Assembly (NCBI GenBank): GCA_014323865.1
Contig: JACONG010000018.1
Coordinates: 1 to 64,000 of the forward strand
Direction of reading: 5' to 3'
DNA: 64,000 nt
From: Rhodospirillales bacterium
GTDB lineage: Bacteria; Pseudomonadota; Alphaproteobacteria; SP197
Shown: in pieces, positions 8,521-16,021 of the stretch
Layout: each line of letters begins with the position of its first letter
Numbering within the stretch: the stretch's first letter is position 1
Notes under the pieces: generated by a model
Databases searched by the model: none
Seen by the model: only the letters and a program-made list of their open reading frames with translations
What the model was told of the DNA's origin: nothing
Program-made: the position numbers and the translations under genes

Positions 8521-9294
8521 ATGTCCCTGCGCAAAGCCTTCCTTCCCGCCAGTGCCGTCGTGCTTGCCGGCTCGGTCTTCACCCTTTCCGTCGATGCGGC
8601 CGACCTCGTGGCCCACAGTGCCGTCTACGAGATGACGCTTGGCGAACACGAGAGTCGCACTGGCCTGATCTCGATCCATGGCGGGATGCTGCTCGAGATC
8701 GAAGACCACTGCGAAACCTGGGCGGTGCGCCGCCGCTTGGCGATGCAGATCACGGGTGACGACGGGACGCACTCGACCACATCGAGCATCGACTTTTTCC
8801 AGTCCAAGGATGGCTCCTGGTATCGCTTCGACGATGAAACGGCGCACAGTCCCGGCGGGATCGAACGGTTCTCGGGCGAGGCCAGCATTGCCGACGAGAC
8901 CCGTTCGGGAAGGATTTCGATCGAGCAGCCCGAGGAGTCGCGCCACAACCTGCCCGACAAGGCTGTCTTTCCGATGGTGCATCTGTCGGATCTCATTGAT
9001 CGCGCTGCGGCCGGTGAGCGTTTCATGAGCCATGTCGTCTACGACGGCACCGATGGTGCGAAGGTCTACGACGTCACCACGATTGTCGGATCGGCGGTGG
9101 AGAACGACGGGATGGTCTCGTGGCCGATGCGGCTGGCGTTCTACGAACATGGCACGGTCGCCGAACAGCCCGAAGTCGAGATTGCAGCCGTCCTGCGCGA
9201 GGACGGTGTCGCCGAATCGCTCTCCTACGACTACGGCACCTTCGTGATTGATCTGACCTTGGTGGAACTGACGGAACTCGACGGCGGTTGCTGA
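8521..9294 (+). CDS. EipB-family (DUF1849) cell-envelope integrity protein
   Basis: The protein of about 257 residues begins with a signal peptide (MSLRKAFLPASAVVLAGSVF, cleavage near VDAADL) and then LVAHSAVYEMTL, the usual start of the periplasmic EipB fold. One Cys lies in EDHCETW and the other is the very last residue after DGG. In characterised EipB a disulfide joins an early and a C-terminal Cys, so the pattern fits. The family is confined to Alphaproteobacteria and contributes to envelope integrity. An ATG three codons upstream (8512) is an alternative start. The stop at 9292-9294 abuts the stop of the convergent ROK gene within the palindrome TGATCA. Confidence 0.88.
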   Translation: MSLRKAFLPASAVVLAGSVFTLSVDAADLVAHSAVYEMTLGEHESRTGLISIHGGMLLEIEDHCETWAVRRRLAMQITGDDGTHSTTSSIDFFQSKDGSWYRFDDETAHSPGGIERFSGEASIADETRSGRISIEQPEESRHNLPDKAVFPMVHLSDLIDRAAAGERFMSHVVYDGTDGAKVYDVTTIVGSAVENDGMVSWPMRLAFYEHGTVAEQPEVEIAAVLREDGVAESLSYDYGTFVIDLTLVELTELDGGC

Positions 9295-10206
9295 TCAGCG
9301 CCCGTCCGGCTCGGGCCAGAGCCATGCTGCGCCCCTGACGCCGCTCGAGTCGCCATGCACTGCGGGAACCAGGTCCGTGGAGATGCTGTCAGAGAAGACG
9401 AAGGGCGACCAGAGGCCGGGAACGTTGCGATAGAGCCGGTCGAGATTCGAGAGGCCGCCGCCCAGCACGATCACATCGGGATCGATAATGTTCATAACGA
9501 CGCAGAGCGCCTTGGCGAGGCGTGTTTCGTAGCGCCGCATCGTTGCTTCTGCCTGCGCGTCGCCGCCGGCGGCTGCCGCCGCGATCTCGGACGGCACCAG
9601 CGGCTCTCCGCCATGGTCGACATGATCGCGCGCCAGTGCCGGACCAGACAGAAAAGTCTCCAGACAGCCGCGGCGGCCGCAGAAGCATCGCTCGCCGGTC
9701 TGTTCGTCATCATCGGGAGCGGGCAGGGGATTGTGGCCCCATTCCCCGCCAACGCGATTCCGGCCCTCCACGATGGTGCCGTTGATCACCACGCCGCCAC
9801 CGCATCCGGTACCTAGGATGATGCCGAAGACAGAGATACATCCGGCACCGGCGCCGTCAGAGGCCTCGGACAAGGCAAAGCAGTTGGCATCGTTGGCCAC
9901 GCGCAGCGCGAGACCCGTTGCAATTCCGAGATCACCCGGCAGGTCACGACCGTTCAGGCAGACAGAGTTCGAGTTCCGGACCATGCCCGTCTTTGGCGAC
10001 AGGGACCCCGGCATACCCATGCCGAACCGTGCGATCGGTTCGGGCGCGCGATCGGAGAGCGCGCTGACCACACCGGCGATGGCGCGGACCGTTGCATCGT
10101 AGTCGTCCTGGGGCGTGGCGACTCGCAGTCGGGCGGCTTCCGATCCGTCAGGAGCCAGCAGCAGCCCCTCGATCTTGGTGCCGCCGAGATCGATCCCGAT
10201 CCTCAT
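9295..10206 (-). CDS. ROK-family sugar kinase (fructokinase / N-acetylhexosamine kinase type)
   Basis: This 303-residue protein opens with MRIGIDLGGTKIEG, the ATP-binding motif of ROK kinases. It contains the catalytic Asp in VANDANCFALSE, the GTGCGGG glycine loop, the HxxGE-like segment GGEWGHNP and the zinc-binding cluster CFCGRRGCLET. It should phosphorylate a hexose (fructose, glucose or N-acetylglucosamine); no regulator-type helix-turn-helix precedes the kinase domain. Its start ATG overlaps the stop of the HAD gene (ATGA, 10203-10206), so the pair is an operon in which the HAD protein is made first. Confidence 0.93.
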   Translation of the reverse strand: MRIGIDLGGTKIEGLLLAPDGSEAARLRVATPQDDYDATVRAIAGVVSALSDRAPEPIARFGMGMPGSLSPKTGMVRNSNSVCLNGRDLPGDLGIATGLALRVANDANCFALSEASDGAGAGCISVFGIILGTGCGGGVVINGTIVEGRNRVGGEWGHNPLPAPDDDEQTGERCFCGRRGCLETFLSGPALARDHVDHGGEPLVPSEIAAAAAGGDAQAEATMRRYETRLAKALCVVMNIIDPDVIVLGGGLSNLDRLYRNVPGLWSPFVFSDSISTDLVPAVHGDSSGVRGAAWLWPEPDGR

Positions 10207-10886
10207 GGATGGACGGCGAGGTGGCGTTCGATGTAGCGATGGATGTCGGGCCAGTCGCGGGCGCGAAAGTGACTCTCTTCGGCTGGTCCCAGCAGGTCGC
10301 CGAGGTCGGGATGGCTGATGTAGTGGATACGGACCACATGATCGGCGACCTCAGCCACTTCGGCGTGGTGCAGCGGCGAATCGTCGATGAAGAAGACATG
10401 CCCGTTGGTGCGTGACGCCAGGGCCCTGACCGCCTCGGCCTTGGAGCCCTCGTTCGAGATCAGCGGATAGGGCATGCCGTTGCCTTCAAGTGCGGCCGCG
10501 CGTGCCGGTCTCTGGGCATGAGGTACATTGCTGAGAACGACGATCTGGAGGCGTTCGCTCAGGTGCTGCAGCGACTCCGAGGCATGTTCGACAACCGCCA
10601 TCGTGCGCGTGTGCTGCTCGAAATAGCTGGCGAGCAGCGCACGAACGTCGGGCATGTCGAGTGGTTCGTCCGTTTCCCGGGCGATAATATTTCCGTTCAG
10701 GCGGAACGATGCCCAGTTGAAATAGGCTCCGTTGGCGCTCAGATGCCGTTCGAACCCCGCCATGAAGGCAAAAATCACCTCATCAGCGTCGGAAATGAGC
10801 AACGGACGCTCGGATTCGATCTCAATGCGGTCCAACTGGTCCGCAAGTGACCAGTTAAGCCGATCTTCATTGTTTTGTTCGATCAT
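10203..10886 (-). CDS. HAD-superfamily hydrolase
   Basis: All four HAD motifs are visible in this 227-residue protein: motif I LLISDADEVIF (DxD), motif II VLSNVP, motif III Lys in EGSKAEAV, and motif IV FFIDDSP. The segment between motifs I and II is mostly helical, as in C1-capped phosphatases. The substrate is unknown; a sugar-phosphate phosphatase role would suit the downstream ROK kinase, but that is inference. The upstream region faces the decayed divK gene. Confidence 0.85.
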   Translation of the reverse strand: MIEQNNEDRLNWSLADQLDRIEIESERPLLISDADEVIFAFMAGFERHLSANGAYFNWASFRLNGNIIARETDEPLDMPDVRALLASYFEQHTRTMAVVEHASESLQHLSERLQIVVLSNVPHAQRPARAAALEGNGMPYPLISNEGSKAEAVRALASRTNGHVFFIDDSPLHHAEVAEVADHVVRIHYISHPDLGDLLGPAEESHFRARDWPDIHRYIERHLAVHP

Positions 10887-11066
10887 TGAGAAATGCCGCG
10901 TGCGCGGTGGCTAAGGCAAGGGGCTCAACTTATGCTATGAGGTCTGCGAAACAAGCCTCGCGCTTGACTTGGGATGGAGGCGAGGTCCAAAGGCTGGACT
11001 TCGGCGGGTGTGGCGTTCATGCTTGGTGGCCGGGGATTTCAGGGCGGACGTGTCAGGGAGCCCCTG

Positions 11067-11442
11067 ATGGCAAAACCGTCCTCTTCGTTGAAGACAATGC
11101 GCTCAACATGAAGCTCTTCAACGATCTGCTGGATGCCAATGGTTTCGACGTGCTGCAGGCCATGAATGGCGAAGAGGCCTTTGCCCTCGCCAAGGACAAT
11201 CATCCCGACTTCATCATCATGGATGTTCAGCTTCCGGATGCGTTCGGTCTCAAGGTCACCCAGTGACTGAAGGCCGAGGCCAGAACGTCCGATATCCCGG
11301 TCGTCGCGGTCACGGTGCTCTGGCGATGAATGGCGACAAAGAAAGGTTCCTCGGCGTCGTTTGCGACGCCTGCATCGACAAGCCGATTTCGGTTCATCAT
11401 TTCCCGGATGCCTTCAACAGGTTCCCCGGCACGGCTGCGTGA
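11067..11442 (+). pseudogene. divK: Broken divK (single-domain response regulator)
   Basis: The ATG at 11067 has an ideal AGGGAG site six bases upstream, but the DivK reading frame (KTVLFVEDNALNMKLFNDLL, DANGFDVLQAMNGEEAFAL, FIIMDVQLPD with the phospho-Asp) is one base out of register. The run GGCAAAACC appears to have lost an A right after the start codon. The domain then meets a TGA (11264-11266) where DivK proteins have Trp. It continues as LKAEARTSDIPVVAVTV, shifts frame again near 11320, and ends with DKPISVHHFPDAFNRF. At least three lesions make this a pseudogene. DivK normally transmits cell-cycle phosphosignals in alphaproteobacteria; a working copy may exist elsewhere in the genome. 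Confidence 0.85.
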
Positions 11443-11449
11443 CGAGAAC

Positions 11450-11681
11450 ATGACCGGGCGCATCCTTGTCGTTGACCACCGGCCGCTGCCAAACCCGGTG
11501 CAGACAAGGCGTCGATCGCGTGAGTCTCGAAGACCTCCGGCAGACTGTCGGCCGAGGCCATGGCGGGGCCAGGCCATCCGATCGGAACGAGGACGAGCAG
11601 GCACCTCACCATCATGCCGAAGCCATGACGCGGAGAAGCGCTCGCGGCAAGGCGAGCGGGGTGATCCTGACGAAGTGTTGA
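11450..11681 (+). pseudogene. pleD: Remnant of pleD (response regulator with GGDEF domain)
   Basis: Eight bases after divK, an ATG begins MTGRILVVDHRPLPN, which resembles the N-terminus of PleD (MTARILVVDD...), the diguanylate cyclase response regulator usually encoded next to divK. The similarity is lost after about 15 residues. A second match is suggested near the 3' end, where a different frame reads ARGKASGVILTKC before a stop, like the final helix and strand of a GGDEF domain. Only about 230 of the usual 1370 bp remain, so a large internal deletion plus frameshifts is the simplest reading. The 3' assignment is the weaker part. Confidence 0.65.
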
Positions 11682-11706
11682 GAACGTGCGCCGGGCGCGG
11701 AAACCC

Positions 11707-11874
11707 TTACTTGAGCTTGGTTTCCTTGAACATGACGTGCTTACGCGCCACCGGATCGTACTTGCGGAACGACAGCTTCTCGGTCTGGGTGCGCGGGTTC
11801 TTCTTGGTCACGTAGTAGTAACCGGTGTCTGCGGTGCTCTCGAGTTTCACGAGAATGGTGGTCGGCTTGGCCAT
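11707..11874 (-). CDS. rpmG: 50S ribosomal protein L33
   Basis: The 55-residue sequence [18 protein letters not shown]... with [11 protein letters not shown] and the basic C-terminal [13 protein letters not shown] is a full-length bacterial L33, of the form lacking the zinc-binding Cys pairs. It is intact although genes on both sides are decayed, as expected for a ribosomal protein under selection. Its place beside divK/pleD and near rnr-topA matches the order common in Alphaproteobacteria. Confidence 0.97.
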   Translation of the reverse strand: MAKPTTILVKLESTADTGYYYVTKKNPRTQTEKLSFRKYDPVARKHVMFKETKLK

Positions 11875-11905
11875 GGTTCGTCTGTTTGCTAAGGAAAGGC
11901 GCAAA

Positions 11906-12322
11906 CTAGTGATGTCGCCGCCGGAGGTCAAGCGCCAGACACGGATTCCCCGGGCGATCCGTACCCCCTATGGTGGCCCGCCGGCAGGCAGCGAACACAC
12001 AGTAGATCAGAACCACCGAGATCATCGAAAAGGCGAAGCCTTGAGGGCCGAACTCGGTCATGGACGTGCTGACGACCATCGGTTCCACCATGCCGCCGAT
12101 GCCGAACAGCCGCCAGAACACCGCGTTGGCCGCGACGAGATCGACCGCCTTGAAGCGTTCGCCGAGCAGGGTGATTGCCGACTCGCTGTAGCCCTGGTTG
12201 CGCAGGGATTCCGCGAGGATCGGCCAGGCTAGGGAACTCGTGGTGGTGACAATCGCGAGCGCCCCGATCAGGGTCATCAGAAGGTGGGCCCTGCCGCGCT
12301 GCGACAGGATCGTATCAGACAT
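11906..12322 (-). pseudogene. MFS transporter with large internal deletion
   Basis: The frame starts MSDTILSQRGRAHLLMTLIG and gives the first transmembrane helix and loop of a major facilitator protein (SSLAWPILAESLRNQGYSES). It then joins after a few residues to what looks like the last two or three helices (GGMVEPMVVSTSMTEFGPQG and FAFSMISVVLIYCVFAA). About 139 residues remain where roughly 400 are expected, so the middle of the transporter is gone although the frame is preserved. The start overlaps the stop of the NUDIX remnant by eight bases, as in a former operon. Confidence 0.65.
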
Positions 12323-12997
12323 GATCGATCCGCTGCCGGTTCCGGACATAGTGCAGGAACGGAACGGTTTTCTGCTGTCTGCCTCCGGTGCGGTCGGCCC
12401 AATGTTGCCGCGTCTGGTTGAGCACGAACTCGGTGACGTCGACGATCGGCAGGCGGTGGGCGGCATCGAGAGGTAGCCGATGGAGGTCTTCCAGCTCGCC
12501 GTCGGTGATCAACTCGCCCTCGGCATCATTGGCATCGACCAGGAAAAAGCGTGTGTTGAACCGCTTGTGCGACATGGTCGGGGGCAGCGCGCGAGCGATG
12601 TAGTCCATGCGCGCAAGATCGGGCACGGAACCGGCCGCCTTCATGGCGTTCCAGAACGGGGTGTCCGGCGCATCGTCCAGTTCACGCTTCTTCGCGGTGC
12701 GTGCAATCAGATAGCCGGTCTCTTCATGGGTCTCACGCAGGTCTGCCAGGGGGCAGGGCCAGCGTCGATGCCGTGGCGGTGTGTTGCTTCAAGAGCTTGT
12801 CGGTTGACCGATGGGGTTTGACGCTTGAGGGAGCGAGCCGGTCGATCGCATCGACCCGGCCGCCGGGAAAGACATAGATGTTCGGAAGGAAGCTCGCCCG
12901 CTTGCGTCGCTGTCCCATCAGCACCTTGGCCTTGTCGCCGGTGCCGCGATCAGGACGACGCTGGCAGCGTCACGGGCCGTGGAGTGTCCTCGCCCAT
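12315..12997 (-). pseudogene. Frameshifted NUDIX hydrolase
   Basis: Pieces of one NUDIX protein follow each other in different frames: MGEDTPRP, then RDAASVVLI, then KVLMGQRRKRASFLPNIYVF with PGGRVDAID, then LADLRETHEETGYLIARTA (the RExxEExG core of the NUDIX box), then FNTRFFLVDANDAEGE and a normal C-terminus. Each change of frame is explained by gain or loss of one base, mostly in short C/G runs (near 12760, 12935 and 12975). Full length would be about 230 residues. At least three frameshifts make it non-functional unless the sequence is wrong. A NUDIX gene near rpmG and rnr is usual in related genomes, so this is probably the ancestral gene in decay. Confidence 0.75.
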
Positions 12998-13029
12998 GGC
13001 AACATTCCGATGTGATGATCACACGTAGG

Positions 13030-13537
13030 GCACGGACGAGATGTTCTCCGATCACGCCCATGTCGCCAACTGGCGGGGCCTTCGAGGTTGGCCGGCACGT
13101 CGACTGGAATCAGGTCTTCAAGGGTTACGTCTCCCAGGTCGACTGGCCCGGTGCTCATGTCTGACGCCATCTGATCGACGCATTTTCCGAGGCCAGGGTC
13201 ATGTTGAACGTCCGGCCCGCTGAGGCGTGGTGGAACAGTTCTCGAAGACGATCGGTACCTTCGTCAGCGACTACCGGAGCTACGAGCTGCTGTCCCACAT
13301 CATGACGATGGCAGAAATCTGGGATCGTGAAATCGGTGGCAAGACATTCGGCGGCCGCTACGACGGTCGCGAGGCTGCATCGCCGGGTTCAACAGGCGGA
13401 CGGACGACGTGCGTGCTGCTGTCGCGCCGGAACGCTTTCTGGTCTTTGATGTTGCCGAGGGGTGGGAGCCGCTCTGCGCATTTCTCGGCATGCCCGACGA
13501 GCCGTTCCCGCGCTCGAATTCGACGGCCGAGTTCTGA
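13030..13537 (+). pseudogene. Broken sulfotransferase-family protein
   Basis: Consecutive frames give EMFSDHAHVANW, HVDWNQVFKGYVSQVDWPG, a TGA in place of the next Trp, then RHLIDAFSEARVMLNV with RPAEAWWNS, FSKTIGTFVSDY, KTFGGRYDGRE, FNRRTDDVRAAVAPERFLVF and finally DVAEGWEPLCAFLGMPDEPF to a stop at 13535-13537. This is the central and C-terminal part of the P-loop sulfotransferase family whose members end in GWEPLCxFLGxP..PFPRxNxTxEF. The N-terminal PAPS-binding loop is missing, there are several frameshifts, and one TGG-to-TGA change at about 13162. It is a clear pseudogene. Confidence 0.75.
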
Positions 13538-13783
13538 GTGAACTTCGGTCCGGATGGTCAGACGTCTTGGGTTGAGGGTCTACTCGCCTTCGAGCAAGGC
13601 GCGGCCTGATCGAGCCCAAGCGCCAGCCAACGTTTCTGCGCCGGTGTCGGCCGTCCCTGCTCGTTGCGCGGCTCCACTTCAGCCGCCGTCGTCGCTGCGA
13701 TCTTGCCCCCAAATTCCTGCGACGGACAGTCGGTCGCATCTCGCGACCATATCAACAATCGGACTTCAGACCAATCGTTCGGC
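13538..13783. other. Gene-free stretch downstream of rnr
   Basis: No intact gene is seen. A minus-strand frame directly behind rnr reads AAEVEPRNEQGRPTPAQKRW, weakly reminiscent of the EVK...T..Q..WL pattern of VRR-NUC nuclease domains, but it has no recognisable start and no other motif, so it is at best a relic. Confidence 0.3.
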
Positions 13784-16021
13784 TCAGCGTTTCCGTCTTC
13801 GTGGCCCAGATCTGTGCTTGCGGCCCCGCGGCGACGACGTTCCGGGCCGGCGTGTCTTGCGCTCGATACCGCCCTCGACGAGATCGAAGCCGATGGTGGC
13901 GGCGACCGGATCGGCCTCGACGAGTTCAACGGTCACGGAATCGCCGAGGCGGAAGACGATGCCGTCTCCCTCGAGCTCCTGGCGGCCGTCGAGCACGCGG
14001 AACGGCCCGCCGGGCAGCCTGCGTGCGGGAAGCAGGCCATCGGCGCCGATCTCATCCAGCCTGACGAAGACACCAAAGCGGCCGACGCCGACGATCCGGC
14101 CGGGCATCACCGCGCCCACGCGGTCGGCCATGTAGTCGGCGAGATAACGGTCCATGGCGTCGCGCTCGGCCTTCATGGCACGGCGTTCGGTGGCGGTCAG
14201 GTGCACGCCCGTCTTGTCGAAGGCGGTATCGCCGTTCTCCGGCAGTCCGCCGGACCCCAGCTTGAGGCCGCGGATCAGGGCCCGGTGGACCAGGAGATCG
14301 GCGTAACGGCGAATCGGCGACGTGAAGTGGCAATAGGCTTCGAGGCCGAGCCCGAAGTGGCCGATGTTCTCGGGCGCGTACTCGGCCTGGGACTGGCTGC
14401 GCAGCACCGCTTCGTTGACCGCGTCCTTGTGCTCGGTGTCGGACACCTTGCCGAGAATGCTGGCGAAATCGGCTGGACGAAGCTGTGCACTCTTGCGCAG
14501 GGAGAGCCCCAGGCTCTGCAGGAACTCGCGCAGGCCCTCGATCTTCTCGGGCGAGGGCTGGTCGTGGATGCGGTACATCACCGGCATGCGTCGGTTCTTG
14601 AACTGGAGCGCGGCGGCTATGTTGGCGGCGATCATCAGTTCCTCGATCAGCTTGTGGCTGTCGTGTCGAATGCGCTGGGTGATCGCCTTGATACGCCCGT
14701 CTTCTCCGATCTCGACCTGCCGTTCGGGCCTGTCGATGTCGAGCGCACCGCGCTGCACACGATCGCCTCGCAGCGCGGCATAGACGCCGTAGAGATTGTC
14801 GATCAGCCCGTCGGGCAGGGCGGACGTGGTTTCCGAAGGCTGGCCCCCGCGGTGGGCCTCGACCTCATCATAGGTCAGGCGTGCGGCCGAGCGCATCAGC
14901 CCGCGTACGAAACGCCAGCGCCGCAGCGTGCCGTGATTGTCGATCCAGAGGTGGGCGGCAAGGCAGGCACGGTCCTCATTGGGCCGCAGCGAACAGAGAT
15001 CGTTGGACAGCCGTTCGGGCAACATCGGTACGACACGGTCGGGGAAGTAGACCGAGTTGCCGCGCCGGTAGGCAGCGCGATCGAGCTCGCTGCCGGGTCG
15101 AACGTAGTGCGCCACGTCGGCGACCGCGACGATGGCGTGCCAGGCCGCCTCGTGTTCGGTCGTCGGCTCGGCAAAGACCGCATCGTCATGGTCACGGGCA
15201 TCGACACCGTCGATGGTGACGAGCGGAACATCCCGCAGATCCTTGCGTTTGCCGGGCTCGGTGACGGGTTCTGCCCGTTCGGCTTCGGCCAGCGCCTCCT
15301 CCGGCATGTGGACCGGAATGCCGTGGGTCGTGATGGCGATCATGCAGACCGCATCGGCGTCGGCCCAGGTGCCGAGGCGCCTGACGACACGGGCCGGCAC
15401 CGGACCGAAGCGCTGGGTCGACATGGGCTCGGCGAGAACGAGATCGCCGTCCTCGACTTTCAGGCCTGTCGGCAATTCGGCACGGTAGTCGTGCGACTGG
15501 CGCCGGTCTGTCGGCTGGATGCGGTCGCCCGTTGGCGTGCGTTTGAAGACCCCGACGACCTGCTGGGCGTCGGGCGCGATCAGGCGGCGGACCCGGCCTT
15601 CGTAGCCGCCGTTGGCCAGGTGACGCAGCTGCACCATGGCGCACTGGCTCAGGCCCGGCGCAGGATGTGGCTTGCGGCCGGTCAGCGGTTTCAGCGGGAT
15701 CTTCGGTGGCGGACCGTCGCCATGCCACAGCAGAGGTTCGGCGATCGCGATACCGTCATCGTCGATCGCCACGATCTTGACGATCAGCTCGGACGGCAGG
15801 TCGCCCACCAGATTGAGCTTACGCCCCGCATTGCGCCCGATCTGGCCTTCGTGCTTGAGGTCCCGCAGCAGGCGGTTGAGCTCGGCGCGCTGGTGGCTGC
15901 CGGAAATGCCGAAGGCTCGGGCAATGTCGCGTTTGCCGACGCGGCCAGGATTGTCGGAAATGAAGTCGAGAAGCTCGTCGCGCGAGGGCACGCCCTCGTT
16001 GTCAGGCCTCAGCGGGGCCAT
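13784..16021 (-). CDS. rnr: Ribonuclease R
   Basis: A 745-residue 3'-to-5' exoribonuclease of the RNB family. It has an N-terminal winged-helix region (KRDIARAFGISGSHQRAELN), cold-shock-like domains, the RNB catalytic centre DGVDARDHDDAVF with its metal-binding aspartates, the RNA-channel motif HFTSPIRRYADLLVHR, and a C-terminal S1 domain (GRIVGVGRFGVFVRLDEIGA) followed by a basic tail. RNase R degrades structured RNA and works with SmpB/tmRNA in ribosome rescue; smpB lies at 47135. Its start lies 20 bp inside the end of topA, which implies coupled translation. Confidence 0.97.
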   Translation of the reverse strand: MAPLRPDNEGVPSRDELLDFISDNPGRVGKRDIARAFGISGSHQRAELNRLLRDLKHEGQIGRNAGRKLNLVGDLPSELIVKIVAIDDDGIAIAEPLLWHGDGPPPKIPLKPLTGRKPHPAPGLSQCAMVQLRHLANGGYEGRVRRLIAPDAQQVVGVFKRTPTGDRIQPTDRRQSHDYRAELPTGLKVEDGDLVLAEPMSTQRFGPVPARVVRRLGTWADADAVCMIAITTHGIPVHMPEEALAEAERAEPVTEPGKRKDLRDVPLVTIDGVDARDHDDAVFAEPTTEHEAAWHAIVAVADVAHYVRPGSELDRAAYRRGNSVYFPDRVVPMLPERLSNDLCSLRPNEDRACLAAHLWIDNHGTLRRWRFVRGLMRSAARLTYDEVEAHRGGQPSETTSALPDGLIDNLYGVYAALRGDRVQRGALDIDRPERQVEIGEDGRIKAITQRIRHDSHKLIEELMIAANIAAALQFKNRRMPVMYRIHDQPSPEKIEGLREFLQSLGLSLRKSAQLRPADFASILGKVSDTEHKDAVNEAVLRSQSQAEYAPENIGHFGLGLEAYCHFTSPIRRYADLLVHRALIRGLKLGSGGLPENGDTAFDKTGVHLTATERRAMKAERDAMDRYLADYMADRVGAVMPGRIVGVGRFGVFVRLDEIGADGLLPARRLPGGPFRVLDGRQELEGDGIVFRLGDSVTVELVEADPVAATIGFDLVEGGIERKTRRPGTSSPRGRKHRSGPRRRKR

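Noticed and set aside
12315-12997. Explaining all frameshifts as sequencing error in homopolymers
   Set aside because: Several indels are in short C/G or A runs, so error is possible at single sites. However, the same patch also has in-domain stops from base changes and large deletions, and long neighbouring genes have none. Error alone does not explain it.
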